NCBI GenBank assembly: GCA_029432775.1
Contig: JAROAZ010000003.1
Span: forward strand, 206,222-270,221
Reading direction: 5' to 3'
DNA: 64,000 nt
Source: Pontiellaceae bacterium B12227
GTDB taxonomy: Bacteria > Verrucomicrobiota > Kiritimatiellia > Kiritimatiellales > Pontiellaceae
Shown: piece by piece, positions 1-8,669 of the stretch
How positions within the stretch are numbered: the stretch's first letter is position 1
How the letters are laid out: each line of letters starts with the position of its first letter
The notes under the pieces: model-generated
The model's input: the letters and a program-made list of their open reading frames with translations, nothing else
What the model was told of the DNA's origin: nothing
Databases searched by the model: none
Translations under genes and position numbers: made by a program

Positions 1-1715
1 CCCCGCGCCGCGCGCACTCGATTGCTGCGCAGGGCGGAATCAACGCCGCCAAGAACTATCCCAACGATGGCGATTCCATTTACCGCCTCTTTTACGACAC
101 CGTCAAAGGCGGCGACTTCCGCTCCCGCGAAGCCAACGTGCATCGTCTGGCGGAATGTTCGAACCAGATTATTGACCACTGTGTGGCGCAGGGGATTCCC
201 TTTGCCCGCGAATACGGCGGCTATCTGGACAATCGCTCTTTCGGCGGTGCACAGGTTTCCCGTACGTTTTATGCCCGCGGTCAGACGGGGCAGCAGCTCC
301 TGCTCGGTGCCTACGGCGCGCTCTCGAAAGAGATTAAAAAGGGCGGCGTTACGATGTACACCCGTGAAGAGGTGATTGATGTCGTCGTGATCGACGGGCA
401 GGCGCGCGGAATTATTTCCCGCAACCTCGTCACCGGCGAGCTGACGCGTCATGAAGCCGATGCGGTCGTACTGGCCACCGGCGGCTACGGCAACGTGTTC
501 TTCCTTTCCACCAATGCCATGAACTGCAACGCGAGTGCCGCATGGCGGGCCTACAAAAAAGGTGCCGCGTTTGCCAACCCTTGCTACACGCAGATCCACC
601 CGACCTGCATTCCGGTGCATGGCGAATATCAGTCGAAGCTGACCCTGATGTCCGAGTCGCTGCGTAACGACGGCCGCATCTGGGTGCCGAAAGCCAAAGG
701 CGACAAGCGTCCGGCCAATCAGATTCCGGAAGACGAGCGCGACTATTATCTGGAACGCAAATATCCAAGCTTTGGAAACCTGGTGCCGCGCGACCTCGCC
801 TCCCGTAATGCGAAACAGGTTTGCGACGAAGGGCGCGGCGTCGGCCCGACCGGAAACGCCGTCTATCTCGATTTTGCCGAAGCTATTGAGCGTCTGGGCA
901 AGGATGCGATTGTCGCCAAATACGGGAACCTGTTCGAAATGTATAACCGCATTACCGACGAAGATCCGTACACGACGCCGATGATGATTTACCCGGCCGT
1001 GCATTACACCATGGGCGGCCTTTGGGTGGACTACAACCTGATGACCTCGCTGCCCGGGCTGTACGCGATCGGCGAATGCAACTTTTCCGACCATGGCGCG
1101 AACCGCCTCGGAGCATCCGCGCTCATGCAGGGGCTGGCCGATGGATACTTCGTTATTCCGAACACGATTAATGATTATCTCGCCTCCAATAAAATCACCC
1201 CTGTTGGAACCGACCACGAAGCGTTTGCTGAGGCCGAAAAAGCGGCGCAGGACAAACTCGATAAACTGCTCGCGGTCAACGGCAGCCGTACGGTCGATGA
1301 CTTCCATAAAGAGCTTGGACTCCTGCTGTGGGAAAACTGCGGCATGGGACGGAATGAAAAGGGCCTGAAAGAAGCGCTCGAAAAAATTCCGAAGATCCGC
1401 GAGGCCTTCTGGAAAGACGTCAACGTTCCGGGCTCGGCCGACGATTTAAACCAGGCGCTGGAAAAAGCCAACCGCGTGGCCGACTTCATGGAGTTTGCCG
1501 AGCTGATGGTAAAGGACGCGCTGATGCGGGCTGAATCCTGCGGTGGCCACTTCCGCGAAGAGAGTCAGACGGAAGAAGGGGAAGCCCTGCGTAACGACGA
1601 AGAGTTCTGTTTCGTGGGAGCCTGGGAGTTCCAGGGATTGGAAAACGAGCCGATCCTTCATAAAGAAGCGTTGGAGTTCGAAGAGGTTCACCTGACGCAG
1701 AGGTCCTACAAATGA
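1..1715 (+). CDS. sdhA: Succinate dehydrogenase/fumarate reductase flavoprotein subunit, 5' end outside window
   Basis: Catalytic FAD subunit that oxidises succinate (or reduces fumarate) at the inner face of the membrane. The frame is open from base 3 and 570 residues are visible. The first visible residues include [11 protein letters not shown], so the His that carries covalent FAD (codon 15-17) is present and only about 40 residues are missing. Further family signatures are [29 protein letters not shown] and [12 protein letters not shown]. The spacing resembles the Bacteroidetes/Wolinella-type enzyme that works with a di-haem cytochrome b. That subunit would lie upstream, outside the window. 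The gene heads an sdhAB-sucCD-gltA run. A TTCCA-N5-TGGAA palindrome is read as FQGLE near the C terminus (1629-1643). Confidence 0.95.
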   Translation, partial: PRRAHSIAAQGGINAAKNYPNDGDSIYRLFYDTVKGGDFRSREANVHRLAECSNQIIDHCVAQGIPFAREYGGYLDNRSFGGAQVSRTFYARGQTGQQLLLGAYGALSKEIKKGGVTMYTREEVIDVVVIDGQARGIISRNLVTGELTRHEADAVVLATGGYGNVFFLSTNAMNCNASAAWRAYKKGAAFANPCYTQIHPTCIPVHGEYQSKLTLMSESLRNDGRIWVPKAKGDKRPANQIPEDERDYYLERKYPSFGNLVPRDLASRNAKQVCDEGRGVGPTGNAVYLDFAEAIERLGKDAIVAKYGNLFEMYNRITDEDPYTTPMMIYPAVHYTMGGLWVDYNLMTSLPGLYAIGECNFSDHGANRLGASALMQGLADGYFVIPNTINDYLASNKITPVGTDHEAFAEAEKAAQDKLDKLLAVNGSRTVDDFHKELGLLLWENCGMGRNEKGLKEALEKIPKIREAFWKDVNVPGSADDLNQALEKANRVADFMEFAELMVKDALMRAESCGGHFREESQTEEGEALRNDEEFCFVGAWEFQGLENEPILHKEALEFEEVHLTQRSYK

Positions 1716-1740
1716 TGTTGACCACGGAATTATTTAACAG

Positions 1741-1798
1741 AAGAGCGCAAAGTTCGCTAAGCCCGGCTGACTTCATCCTTTGCGTACTTTGCGATCTT
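1741..1798. repeat. Imperfect inverted repeat between sdhA and sdhB
   Basis: Arms 1741-1761 and 1778-1798 pair at 18 of 21 positions around a 16-base loop. The key subsequence is CGCAAAGTTCGC in the left arm against TGCGTACTTTGCG in the right. The arms carry a short internal period of the CGCAAAG type. The element fills the otherwise tight gap between two co-transcribed genes and has no terminator T-tract. It belongs with the other periodic-arm palindromes at 3763, 17491/17958, 38221, 42902 and 61340. Confidence 0.75.
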
Positions 1799-1822
1799 GG
1801 TGTGGAAAAATAGGAAGTAGTT

Positions 1823-2578
1823 ATGTCAAAGCAGATTAATTTAACGCTCAAAGTGTGGCGCCAGAACCGCGGCGAAGAAGGCAAGTTCGAGACCTATGAG
1901 GCGAAGAACATCGATACGGATGCTTCGTTCCTCGAAATGCTGGATGTGGTGAACGACGAGCTCACGTTGAAGGGGATCGAACCGATTGCATTCGAACACG
2001 ATTGCCGCGAAGGCATCTGCGGCTGCTGCGGTTCCACCGTGAACGGTAAGACCCATGGCTCGCACGAACGCACGACGCTCTGCCAATTGCACATGCGCCA
2101 TTTTGAAGACGGTCAGAATGTGGTGATTGAACCGTTCCGCGCCACGGCATTCCCGGTGATTAAGGATTTGATTGTCGACCGCTCCGGCCTGGATGAAATC
2201 ATTGCGGAAGGCGGCTATGTTTCGGTGAAGACCGGCAACGCGCCGGAAGCTTCCACGACTCCGATTAAAAAAGAAATGGCGGAAGCGGCGATGGATGCCG
2301 CCGAGTGTATCGGATGCGGTGCCTGCGTGGCGGCCTGTCCGAACGGTTCGGCGATGCTGTTCACCTCGGCCAAGGTTTCCCAATATGCCCTCCTGCCGCA
2401 AGGACATCCGGAGCGTGCACAGCGGGTGAAAAATATGGTGGCGAAAATGGACGAGCTCGGTTTCGGAAACTGCTCGAATGAATACGAGTGCGCCGTCTCC
2501 TGCCCGAAGGGGATCGATGTGAAAAATATCGCCCGTCTCAACCGCGAATTTATTAAAGCGAACCTAGGAAAAAACTAA
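1823..2578 (+). CDS. sdhB: Succinate dehydrogenase/fumarate reductase iron-sulfur subunit
   Basis: Electron-transfer subunit linking the SdhA flavin to quinone. The 251-residue protein has the N-terminal plant-type [2Fe-2S] ligands Cys61, Cys66, Cys69 and Cys87 ([10 protein letters not shown]). It also has the C-terminal [4Fe-4S] motif [11 protein letters not shown] (Cys162/165/168, with Cys172), and the later [12 protein letters not shown] cysteines (217, 223, 227) that complete the remaining cluster set. The ATG follows an AGGAAG ribosome-binding site. It is separated from sdhA by an imperfect palindrome, and its TAA stop directly abuts the sucC ATG, so translation of the two is probably coupled. 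Confidence 0.95.
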   Translation: MSKQINLTLKVWRQNRGEEGKFETYEAKNIDTDASFLEMLDVVNDELTLKGIEPIAFEHDCREGICGCCGSTVNGKTHGSHERTTLCQLHMRHFEDGQNVVIEPFRATAFPVIKDLIVDRSGLDEIIAEGGYVSVKTGNAPEASTTPIKKEMAEAAMDAAECIGCGACVAACPNGSAMLFTSAKVSQYALLPQGHPERAQRVKNMVAKMDELGFGNCSNEYECAVSCPKGIDVKNIARLNREFIKANLGKN

Positions 2579-3757
2579 ATGAAGATTCATGAATTTCAGG
2601 CCAAGGAACTTCTGAAAGGATACGGCATTCCGATTCAGGATGGCGTTACGATCGAAGATCCGGCGCAGGCCGAAGCGGCCGTTGATCAGGTCAATAAGGA
2701 GTTTGGCGCTGAGCAGTATGTCATTAAAGCGCAGATTCATGCCGGCGGCCGCGGTAAAGGCGGCGGTGTTAAGTTTTCCACCACCCGCGAGAGCGCGTTG
2801 GAAAATATTCAGAAGATTCTGGGTATGACACTGATCACGCATCAGACCGGAGCCGACGGCCGGCTGGTTAAAAAAGTGATGGTTGCGCAGGCGCTCGATA
2901 TCTCGAAAGAGTTCTATGCGGCCATTACGCTCGACCGGGCCTCGGGTAAAGATGTCTTCATGGTTTCGTCGGAAGGCGGCATGGAAATTGAGGAGGTGGC
3001 TAAAACGTCGCCGGAAAAAATTGTACGTGAAGCGATTGTTCCAGGCTTTGGACTGCGTCCGTTCCAGGCGCGGAATCTCGCGCGGGCGCTGGGGCTGGAA
3101 GGACAGGCGGCCAAGCAGGCCATGGGAATTTTCCAGAAGCTGTATAAACTGTATCGTGAGAAGGACTGCTCCATTGTTGAGATCAATCCGTTGGTCACGA
3201 CCGAGCAGGGCGATGTGGTGGCTCTCGATGCCAAAATGAATTTTGATGATAACGCCCTTTATATGCATAAAGATATTGTTGAGATGCGCGATCTCGATGA
3301 AGAAGATCCTTCTGAAGTGGAAGCGGCAGAGTTCAACCTGAACTATATCAAGCTCGACGGCAGCGTGGGCTGCATGGTGAACGGAGCCGGACTGGCCATG
3401 GCTACGATGGATATCATCAAGCAGCGCGGCGGTTCGCCGGCCAACTTCCTGGATGTCGGCGGCGGAGCCAATGTGGAGACGGTGAAGAACGGTTTCCGTA
3501 TCATTCTTTCCGACCCGAATGTGAAAGCCGTGCTGATTAATATTTTCGGCGGCATCGTCCGTTGCGACCGTATTGCCAACGGGATCATCGAAGCCGTCAA
3601 GGTACTCGATCTGAATGTGCCGGTGGTGGTCCGTCTGGCGGGTACCAATGCGGAGATTGCCAAGGAACTGCTGGCGAATTCGGACGTCGATCTAATCTCC
3701 GCGGACTCCTTCGAGGACGCCGCCAACAAAGTGGTGGAAGCTGCTAGGCAGGCATAA
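2579..3757 (+). CDS. sucC: Succinyl-CoA synthetase beta subunit (ADP-forming type)
   Basis: Beta subunit of the TCA-cycle enzyme that converts succinyl-CoA to succinate with ATP or GTP formation. The 392 residues match the usual length. It begins MKIHEFQAKELLKGYGIP, the family's ATP-grasp start, and carries KAQIHAGGRGKGGGVK, EINPLV and the C-terminal GGIVRCDRIANGI signature of the CoA-ligase domain. The start codon begins one base after the sdhB stop, with an AGGA site inside the end of sdhB. It is followed by a long imperfect palindrome and then its partner sucD. All are on the same strand, consistent with one TCA operon. Confidence 0.95.
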   Translation: MKIHEFQAKELLKGYGIPIQDGVTIEDPAQAEAAVDQVNKEFGAEQYVIKAQIHAGGRGKGGGVKFSTTRESALENIQKILGMTLITHQTGADGRLVKKVMVAQALDISKEFYAAITLDRASGKDVFMVSSEGGMEIEEVAKTSPEKIVREAIVPGFGLRPFQARNLARALGLEGQAAKQAMGIFQKLYKLYREKDCSIVEINPLVTTEQGDVVALDAKMNFDDNALYMHKDIVEMRDLDEEDPSEVEAAEFNLNYIKLDGSVGCMVNGAGLAMATMDIIKQRGGSPANFLDVGGGANVETVKNGFRIILSDPNVKAVLINIFGGIVRCDRIANGIIEAVKVLDLNVPVVVRLAGTNAEIAKELLANSDVDLISADSFEDAANKVVEAARQA

Positions 3758-3762
3758 GAATG

Positions 3763-3836
3763 GCCACAAAGAGGCACAAAAAGCACGAAGACCATTCCCG
3801 CCGGGAGTCTTTGTGTCTCTTGTGCCTCTTCGTGGC
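3763..3836. repeat. 30-bp-arm imperfect inverted repeat between sucC and sucD
   Basis: Arms 3763-3792 and 3807-3836 match at 25 of 30 positions. The loop contains a further small TCCCGCCGGGA hairpin. Each arm is built from 9-10 base units such as CACAAAGAGG, CACAAAAAG and CACGAAGAC. The element occupies almost the whole intergenic space within an operon. There is no T-tract after it, so it is unlikely to be a terminator. It is more probably a dispersed palindromic element that could still modulate the mRNA. Confidence 0.8.
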
Positions 3837-3859
3837 GATAAAATAGGTAGGACAGGATT

Positions 3860-4738
3860 ATGGCGATTTTAGTTAATAAAGATTCAAAGATTATCGTGCA
3901 GGGAATTACGGGTTCCGAAGGGACGTTCCATGCAACACAGTGTCTGGAATACGGTGGCAATGTAGTCGGCGGCGTTACGCCGGGCAAAGGCGGACAGACG
4001 GCGCTTGAAGGTAAAGTGCCGGTGTTCAACAGCTGTGCCGAAGCGCGCGAGCAGGTCGGTGCAAATGTTTCCCTGATTTTTGTTCCGCCGCCCTTTGCGG
4101 CCGACGCGATTATGGAAGCGGCTGCGGCGGGCATTGAACTCATCGTCTGCATCACGGAGGGAATTCCGGTTGCGCAGATGGTGGAAGTGAAGGCCTTTGT
4201 GGATACCACCGATTCCCGTTTTATTGGACCGAACTGTCCGGGCATCCTGACTCCGGAAGGTGCCAAGGTCGGCATCATGCCGGGCTTCATTGCTAAAAAG
4301 GGCTCGGTGGGCGTGATTTCAAAATCAGGCACACTGACCTACGAAGCAGTGGATCAACTGGGTCAGCAAGGGCTGGGACAATCAACCTGCATCGGCATCG
4401 GCGGAGATCCAATCATTGGAACCACGATGAAGGATCTGCTCGAAATGTTTGAAGCCGATCCGGAGACTGAAGCAATTGTCATGATTGGAGAGATCGGCGG
4501 TTCGATGGAAATCGAAGCGGCGCAGTATGCGAAAGACCATGTAAGCAAGCCGGTGATTGGGTTTATTGCCGGGCAGACCGCACCTCCGGGCCGCCGTATG
4601 GGCCACGCCGGTGCAATTGTATCGGGGGCCGACGAATCGGCTGCCGCGAAAAAGAAACTGATGGCCGAGTGCGGTATCCTGGTGTCGGAGTCTCCGGCGG
4701 ATATCGGACGGACCGTTGTGGAAGCTTTAAAAAAATAG
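3860..4738 (+). CDS. sucD: Succinyl-CoA synthetase alpha subunit
   Basis: Alpha subunit of succinyl-CoA synthetase. It binds CoA through its N-terminal Rossmann domain and carries the phosphohistidine intermediate. The 292-residue sequence shows [12 protein letters not shown] near residue 13, IGPNCPGIL at 122-130, [10 protein letters not shown] and the active-site GHAGAIV, where His249 is the predicted phosphorylated residue. The ATG follows AGGTAGGACAGG. Its stop overlaps the leader of gltA, and the neighbouring sucC supplies the other half of the enzyme. Confidence 0.95.
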   Translation: MAILVNKDSKIIVQGITGSEGTFHATQCLEYGGNVVGGVTPGKGGQTALEGKVPVFNSCAEAREQVGANVSLIFVPPPFAADAIMEAAAAGIELIVCITEGIPVAQMVEVKAFVDTTDSRFIGPNCPGILTPEGAKVGIMPGFIAKKGSVGVISKSGTLTYEAVDQLGQQGLGQSTCIGIGGDPIIGTTMKDLLEMFEADPETEAIVMIGEIGGSMEIEAAQYAKDHVSKPVIGFIAGQTAPPGRRMGHAGAIVSGADESAAAKKKLMAECGILVSESPADIGRTVVEALKK

Positions 4739-4753
4739 TTGGAGATCATTATT

Positions 4754-6040
4754 ATGAGTGAAAAAGCAATACTGGAATACAAAGGTACCAAGCTTGAGCT
4801 CGACACCATTGTCGGGTCGGAGAACGAAATCGGAATCGATATCACTTCGCTGCGGGCGAAGACCGGTATGATCACACTGGACCCGGGGTATGGCAACACG
4901 GGTTCGTGCACTTCTGACATCACCTTCATTAATGGAGAAAAAGGCATCCTGCGTCATCGCGGTTATGCAATTGAAGATCTGGCTGCAGAGTCTTCCTTCA
5001 TGGAAACAGCCTTCCTGGTGCTGTATGGCCATCTGCCGAGCGAAAGCGAACTGACTGCATTCGAAGCAGAGATTAAAAGTGAGGCCACCCTGCATTACGG
5101 AATGAAGGGCCACTTCGAAGGCTTCCCGGACAATGCACCGCCCATGGCCGTACTTTCCGCGATGCTGAATGCACTCGCCTGTTACAATACCGAACTGCTG
5201 ACCACCGCGACCGAAGGTCCGGCTTTCACGATTCCGACTGCGAAGATTATTTCCAAGGTACGCGCTATTGCCGCCTGGGCCTATCGCACCTCGAACGGCA
5301 AGCCGTTCATGCCGCCGCGTCCGGATCTGAGCTATAGCGGAAACTTCCTGCATATGATGTTCTCGGAAACGTTCAGCCTGTATGAGCCCCTTCCGGAAGT
5401 GGAACGTGCGCTGGATCTGTTCTTCATTCTGCATGCGGATCACGAGCAGAACTGTTCCACCTCCACCGTACGAATGGTTGGCAGCTCGCATGCCAGCCTG
5501 TTCAGTGCGGTTTCAGCCGGTGTCGGCGCGCTGTGGGGCCCGCTGCATGGCGGCGCGAACTGTGAAGTGATCAAGATGCTGACCCATATTCATGAAGACG
5601 GTATCAGCCCGCGCGAGTTTGTTGAAAAGGCAAAAGACAAAAACTCGCCGGAAAAACTGATGGGCTTTGGTCATCGTGTCTATAAGAGCTTCGATCCGCG
5701 CGCCAAAATCCTGAAGGGACAGGTCGACAATGTATTGAAGGCGCTCAATGTTCAGGATCCGTTGCTCGATATTGCTTATGAGCTGGAAGAGATGGCGCGT
5801 TCCGAGGACTACTTCATTGAGCGGAACCTCTACCCGAACGTTGATTTCTACAGCGGCATCCTGCTACGTGCCATCGGCATTCCGGTGGACATGTTTACCG
5901 TCCTCTTCGCCATCGGCCGAATGCCGGGCTGGATTGCCAACTGGCGTGAAATGCACGAGCAGAGCCTGCGCATCAGCCGTCCGCGCCAGATCTATACCGG
6001 TGAAACCTTGCGTGAGTATACGCCGATGGGCCAGCGCTGA
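4754..6040 (+). CDS. gltA: Citrate synthase
   Basis: Condenses acetyl-CoA with oxaloacetate to start the TCA cycle. The product has 428 residues. Catalytic residues are His265 (GPLHGGAN), His307 (GFGHRVYK) and Asp363 (YPNVDFYSG), with the citrate-synthase signature around GFGHRVYKSFDPRAK. I place the start at the ATG at 4754 rather than an in-frame TTG at 4739, because GGAG at 4741-4744 is an ideal ribosome-binding site for the ATG. It is the last gene of the sdh-suc-glt run and is followed by a canonical terminator. The N-terminal beta domain suggests the bacterial hexameric type II enzyme. Confidence 0.95.
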   Translation: MSEKAILEYKGTKLELDTIVGSENEIGIDITSLRAKTGMITLDPGYGNTGSCTSDITFINGEKGILRHRGYAIEDLAAESSFMETAFLVLYGHLPSESELTAFEAEIKSEATLHYGMKGHFEGFPDNAPPMAVLSAMLNALACYNTELLTTATEGPAFTIPTAKIISKVRAIAAWAYRTSNGKPFMPPRPDLSYSGNFLHMMFSETFSLYEPLPEVERALDLFFILHADHEQNCSTSTVRMVGSSHASLFSAVSAGVGALWGPLHGGANCEVIKMLTHIHEDGISPREFVEKAKDKNSPEKLMGFGHRVYKSFDPRAKILKGQVDNVLKALNVQDPLLDIAYELEEMARSEDYFIERNLYPNVDFYSGILLRAIGIPVDMFTVLFAIGRMPGWIANWREMHEQSLRISRPRQIYTGETLREYTPMGQR

Positions 6041-6067
6041 TTCAGGCGTGTTGAATCCATAGGTAGG

Positions 6068-6094
6068 AAAAAGCGGCTTTCGAGCCGCTTTTTT
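6068..6094 (+). terminator. Rho-independent terminator of the sdh-suc-gltA operon
   Basis: A perfect stem AAGCGGCT / AGCCGCTT closes a TTCG tetraloop and is followed by a run of Ts, about 30 bases after the gltA stop. The A-tract on the other side makes it potentially bidirectional, serving the convergent minus-strand gene at 6140 as well. Confidence 0.95.
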
Positions 6095-6139
6095 CTTTGG
6101 CTGAAAGGCAGATACCCCGCCGGGGCGCATCACATTCTG

Positions 6140-6592
6140 CTACTCCGCAGCCGGGAGGCTGCGCTCAAAGATGGCCTTCGAGGTGCCGTTACCGACGAGG
6201 TAGAGCCCAAGGAGGGCGAGGGCAATGCCGGCCAGATGGATCGGGCCGGCCTGAATGGATATGACGTTCACCATCCCGATCAGGAAGTAGTAGATCGTTG
6301 CTCCCTTGTAGGCTGCCAGCGCATAGCGGGCGAGTCCGAAAGCCAGCAACAGGTTGAGCAGGGCAAGAATCAGCATCGGGCCGGGCGAGGGAAATTGCGT
6401 AGCCAGAATCAGGCCGCATATGGTGCCGATGAGGTGGCATAACGCAACCAGTAGAATTCCCCGTGCATGGAAGCGGGCTTTCTTTTCGGCAGCCGTAAGG
6501 GCCTTCGGCTCTTTTTCCGGGTCGATCCCGCAAACGGAGCACAGCCCGTTCCGTAATTCCGCTTTACTTAAGCAATGTCTGCATCGTGTCAT
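6140..6592 (-). CDS. Small membrane protein with N-terminal zinc-ribbon-like cysteines
   Basis: A 150-residue protein I do not recognise. It starts with two CxxC knuckles (CRHC and CSVC, residues 4-21), the pattern of a zinc ribbon. A short charged linker follows, then four hydrophobic stretches between about residues 45 and 140 that should span the membrane. The ATG at 6592 has an excellent GAGGAG site six bases upstream. It converges on gltA across a terminator. Domain layout suggests a membrane protein of the zinc-ribbon plus transmembrane type, but I see no motif that gives a function. Confidence 0.75.
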   Translation of the reverse strand: MTRCRHCLSKAELRNGLCSVCGIDPEKEPKALTAAEKKARFHARGILLVALCHLIGTICGLILATQFPSPGPMLILALLNLLLAFGLARYALAAYKGATIYYFLIGMVNVISIQAGPIHLAGIALALLGLYLVGNGTSKAIFERSLPAAE

Positions 6593-6830
6593 TTCTGCTC
6601 CTCAACTTCCGGATAAAGATAAAGAAGGAACCGCGGATGCACACGGATAAACACTGATTAATACGGAGATATTTTCGGGAGGGTTCGATTCCTTCTGAGG
6701 CGATGGCAATGCGGGATAAGCCGGATTGGAACCCTGCAAATTCCAATCTCTGGAAGCTGCTGTTTTGATTTTCCGAATATTGGAAGTTGGAATTTGTTTT
6801 AGGTTCAGCGATTGGGGATTGGATATTCCA

Positions 6831-6861
6831 AAGGGCGGAACGCATGGTGCGTTCCGCCCTT
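6831..6861. repeat. Perfect 14-bp inverted repeat with 3-base loop
   Basis: Arms 6831-6844 and 6848-6861 are perfectly complementary (AAGGGCGGAACGCA and its complement) around TGG. It sits 80 bases downstream of tpx on the minus strand. The following bases are only weakly T-rich, so a terminator role is possible but not clear. Confidence 0.6.
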
Positions 6862-6872
6862 CGGTAAAAGGT

Positions 6873-6907
6873 GAACGGGCCGCCAAGGGGGAAGAGGCGA
6901 CCCGTTC
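6873..6907 (-). terminator. Candidate terminator hairpin downstream of tpx
   Basis: GAACGGG at 6873-6879 pairs with CCCGTTC at 6901-6907, with an inner CGCC/GGCG pairing. Read on the minus strand it begins 36 bases after the tpx stop and is followed by CACCTTTTACC. The stem is strong but the T-tract is short. Confidence 0.45.
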
Positions 6908-6942
6908 TGTTGGGGTGGGGTGTTTCTAGGGGAATTGGTATT

Positions 6943-7440
6943 TTAGAGTGCTGCCAGGGCGGCCTCGTAGTTCGGTTCTTCAGTAGTTTCGGCTACCTGT
7001 TCGGTGTAGACCACTTTGCCGGCTTCGTCGATCACTACGACGGAGCGGGAAAGCAGACCGGCGAGCGGTCCGTCGGCGAAGGTGACGCCGTAGCCGCTAC
7101 CGAATTCCGGGTTGCGGAATACGGAAACCGGAACTACGTCTTCAAGTCCTTCAGCTCCGCAGAAGCGGCCGAGGGCGAAGGGGAGGTCAACGGATACACA
7201 GACAACGACTGTGTTTTCCAGAGAAGCGGCTTCTTTGTTGAAGCGGGTGGTGGACATGGCACATACACCGGTGTCGATGCTGGGGAAAATGTTGAGTACG
7301 ACTTTCTTGCCGGCGAGATCCGCCAGAGCACATTCCGAAAGATCGGTTTTAACTGCTGAGAACGCCGGAGCCTGTCTTCCCACTGCTGGAAGTTCGCCGA
7401 CGGTGTTAAAGGGGTTTCCTTTTAATGTTACTTGAGCCAT
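6943..7440 (-). CDS. tpx: Thiol peroxidase, Tpx-type atypical 2-Cys peroxiredoxin
   Basis: Reduces hydrogen and organic peroxides, normally with thioredoxin as electron donor, in the cytoplasm or periplasm. No signal peptide is seen, so the cytoplasm is favoured here. The 165 residues carry FPSIDTGVCAMSTTRFN with peroxidatic Cys60, and Cys94 in GRFCGAEGL as the resolving cysteine, the Tpx arrangement. The ATG has AAGGA six bases upstream. A promoter-like pair and a 17-bp palindrome lie 30-75 bases upstream, and a candidate terminator lies downstream, so it is probably monocistronic and regulated. A degenerate 15-bp palindrome with one mismatch occurs at 7377. Confidence 0.93.
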   Translation of the reverse strand: MAQVTLKGNPFNTVGELPAVGRQAPAFSAVKTDLSECALADLAGKKVVLNIFPSIDTGVCAMSTTRFNKEAASLENTVVVCVSVDLPFALGRFCGAEGLEDVVPVSVFRNPEFGSGYGVTFADGPLAGLLSRSVVVIDEAGKVVYTEQVAETTEEPNYEAALAAL

Positions 7441-7471
7441 TTGTTTTCCTTTTTGTTACTGACTGCGGATC

Positions 7472-7515
7472 AATGTAGAGATTGTACGGGGTTTATCAAG
7501 TACAAAATTTGTACT
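7472..7515 (-). promoter_or_regulatory. Candidate tpx promoter with 17-bp palindromic operator
   Basis: On the minus strand, TTGATA (7494-7499) and TACATT (7472-7477) are spaced by 16 bases, a plausible sigma70-type promoter. Directly upstream is the perfect palindrome AGTACAAAATTTGTACT (7499-7515). Its centre would lie near -42, a position typical of class II activators. A related TGTACAA-TT-TTGTACA palindrome occurs at 29607-29622. The regulator is unknown. Confidence 0.45.
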
Positions 7516-7556
7516 ATTTAAAATAAAGGCATATTTATTAGCAAATTCGGGGTTTT

Positions 7557-7937
7557 CTATGCAAAGAAATCTAAAATGAGTGCCAGCAGGCTGAGCAGAC
7601 AGATGAAGGAATAGTTGAAGAGTTCCTTGGATCGGACGATGGAGCGAAGAATGTAGATGGTGCCTTCGCGGGTGGTTTCGTCGAGTCCTTCTGCCTGAGT
7701 TATTTTTTCGATCAGGTCGTGGTTTGTCACAACGCGTCTGCGCCTGCGACCAATAAAATAGCGGTACGCAAAAAAGATGAAGTAGCTTGCCATGGCAAAC
7801 CGCCAGACCCAGACGGCGGCGGTTGGGTTGGCGCGGTTGAGCAGCATCAGGGAGCGAACGGCGATACCGGCGGTCAGCCCGATCCATAGAAACAGGTTAA
7901 TCAGCCATTTAGGTAAAACTGCGAATTCTTTATTCAT
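7557..7937 (-). CDS. Small membrane protein of unknown function
   Basis: A 126-residue protein with two hydrophobic segments in the first half (about residues 10-30 and 42-62) and one at the extreme C terminus (about 108-125). Between them lies a basic loop RRRRRVV and a soluble segment with ITQAEGLDETTREGTIYIL. The start at 7937 has a GGCGGG-type site. I know no family for it. It lies upstream of tpx on the same strand, but the tpx promoter between them suggests separate transcription. Confidence 0.6.
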   Translation of the reverse strand: MNKEFAVLPKWLINLFLWIGLTAGIAVRSLMLLNRANPTAAVWVWRFAMASYFIFFAYRYFIGRRRRRVVTNHDLIEKITQAEGLDETTREGTIYILRSIVRSKELFNYSFICLLSLLALILDFFA

Positions 7938-8099
7938 TATCCCGCCTTTAGAAGTTTTGAGTTATCGTAATGACCATGGAGCTAAATGCAATCCCGGGGG
8001 ACAGCGGGGAGTGATTATAGATGTTGACCGCACTGACTAATGGTCATAGTTTCCGACTCAGAAAGAGGAAGATACCCTACAAAGTGGGAGGAGAAATTT

Positions 8100-8669
8100 A
8101 TGAAATTGTTTAAACGAATCTCAGTTCTCGGCATGGCGGTTGTGATATCCGGATGCGCCACATCATCGCAGGTTCAGGAAATGATCGATGCTTCCTATCG
8201 CGAACAAACGGATCGTATGGATTCGCATGGGACCTCGATTGATGTCCTGAAAACATCGGCAATGACCAACCTGGAAAAAGGTCAGGAGCATGCGGAACTT
8301 TTGGACAAACTTGAGGCCCGATTGGCTGAGCTGAGTGCGCAGGTGAAAATGAATAAAGGTTTTGCTGAAGCATCTAAAGTGATGAGTGCCGCCAATACCG
8401 TCAAGGTGGCCGAGCTGGATGAAATGCTGAAGGAAAACAGTGCCGCGGATGAAGAAACCAAAGCGCGCCTGATGGAAATCGACCGGCTCTATGAAGGGGT
8501 AATGATTTCCCATTATCAGATGATCGCTGAGAGCGCGAATAAGGCGATTGAAGATCTTAAATCCAGTGGATGGATCGGCAGCAGCAATGCGCCGGTTCAG
8601 ATTGATGAGCCGATTGAAATTGTTGCTCCAACAGCCGTGCCGATAACGAATGCGGTTCCGGCCGAGTAG
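8100..8669 (+). CDS. Small coiled-coil lipoprotein, unknown function
   Basis: A 189-residue protein with a lipoprotein signal: a charged N terminus MKLFKR, a hydrophobic core and the lipobox VISGC. This predicts lipid attachment and location in the periplasm or outer membrane. The mature part is Ala/Glu/Lys/Met-rich and probably a long coiled coil (SYREQ...DKLEARLAEL...). It ends in a Pro/Ile/Val-rich tail. I chose the ATG at 8100 because GGGAGGAG lies seven bases upstream and the signal peptide begins there. The longer in-frame start at 8040 would bury the signal. No specific function is evident. Lpp-like or tether-like roles are possible. Confidence 0.75.
   Translation: MKLFKRISVLGMAVVISGCATSSQVQEMIDASYREQTDRMDSHGTSIDVLKTSAMTNLEKGQEHAELLDKLEARLAELSAQVKMNKGFAEASKVMSAANTVKVAELDEMLKENSAADEETKARLMEIDRLYEGVMISHYQMIAESANKAIEDLKSSGWIGSSNAPVQIDEPIEIVAPTAVPITNAVPAE

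Larger units (their letters stand above)
6593..6942. other. 350-base gene-free stretch with repeat remnants and hairpins
   Basis: No credible gene lies here. The region holds a single arm-like segment with 10-base periodicity (6627-6671, units such as CGGATGCACA and CGGATAAACA) whose partner arm is not evident. Two copies of the 15-bp palindrome family follow (6741-6755 and 6771-6785), with a degenerate third at 6826. There are also two stable hairpins at 6831-6861 and 6873-6907. It separates two minus-strand genes and looks like a landing site for palindromic elements plus the 3' untranslated region of tpx. Confidence 0.6.

Noticed and set aside
1741..3836. Palindromes between TCA genes as CRISPR repeats or terminators
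   Set aside because: No regular repeat-spacer array and no T-tracts; each is a single inverted repeat inside an operon.
6826..6840. TTCCAAAGGGCGGAA, and similar near matches at 7377, 8723, 18004, 23716, 24267 and 62094, as members of the 15-bp palindrome family
   Set aside because: They break the symmetric consensus at one position outside the allowed changes, so I did not count them, though some may be decayed copies.
8024..8052. TTGACC and TAGTTT as a promoter for the lipoprotein gene
   Set aside because: The -10 element matches poorly and nothing else supports it.
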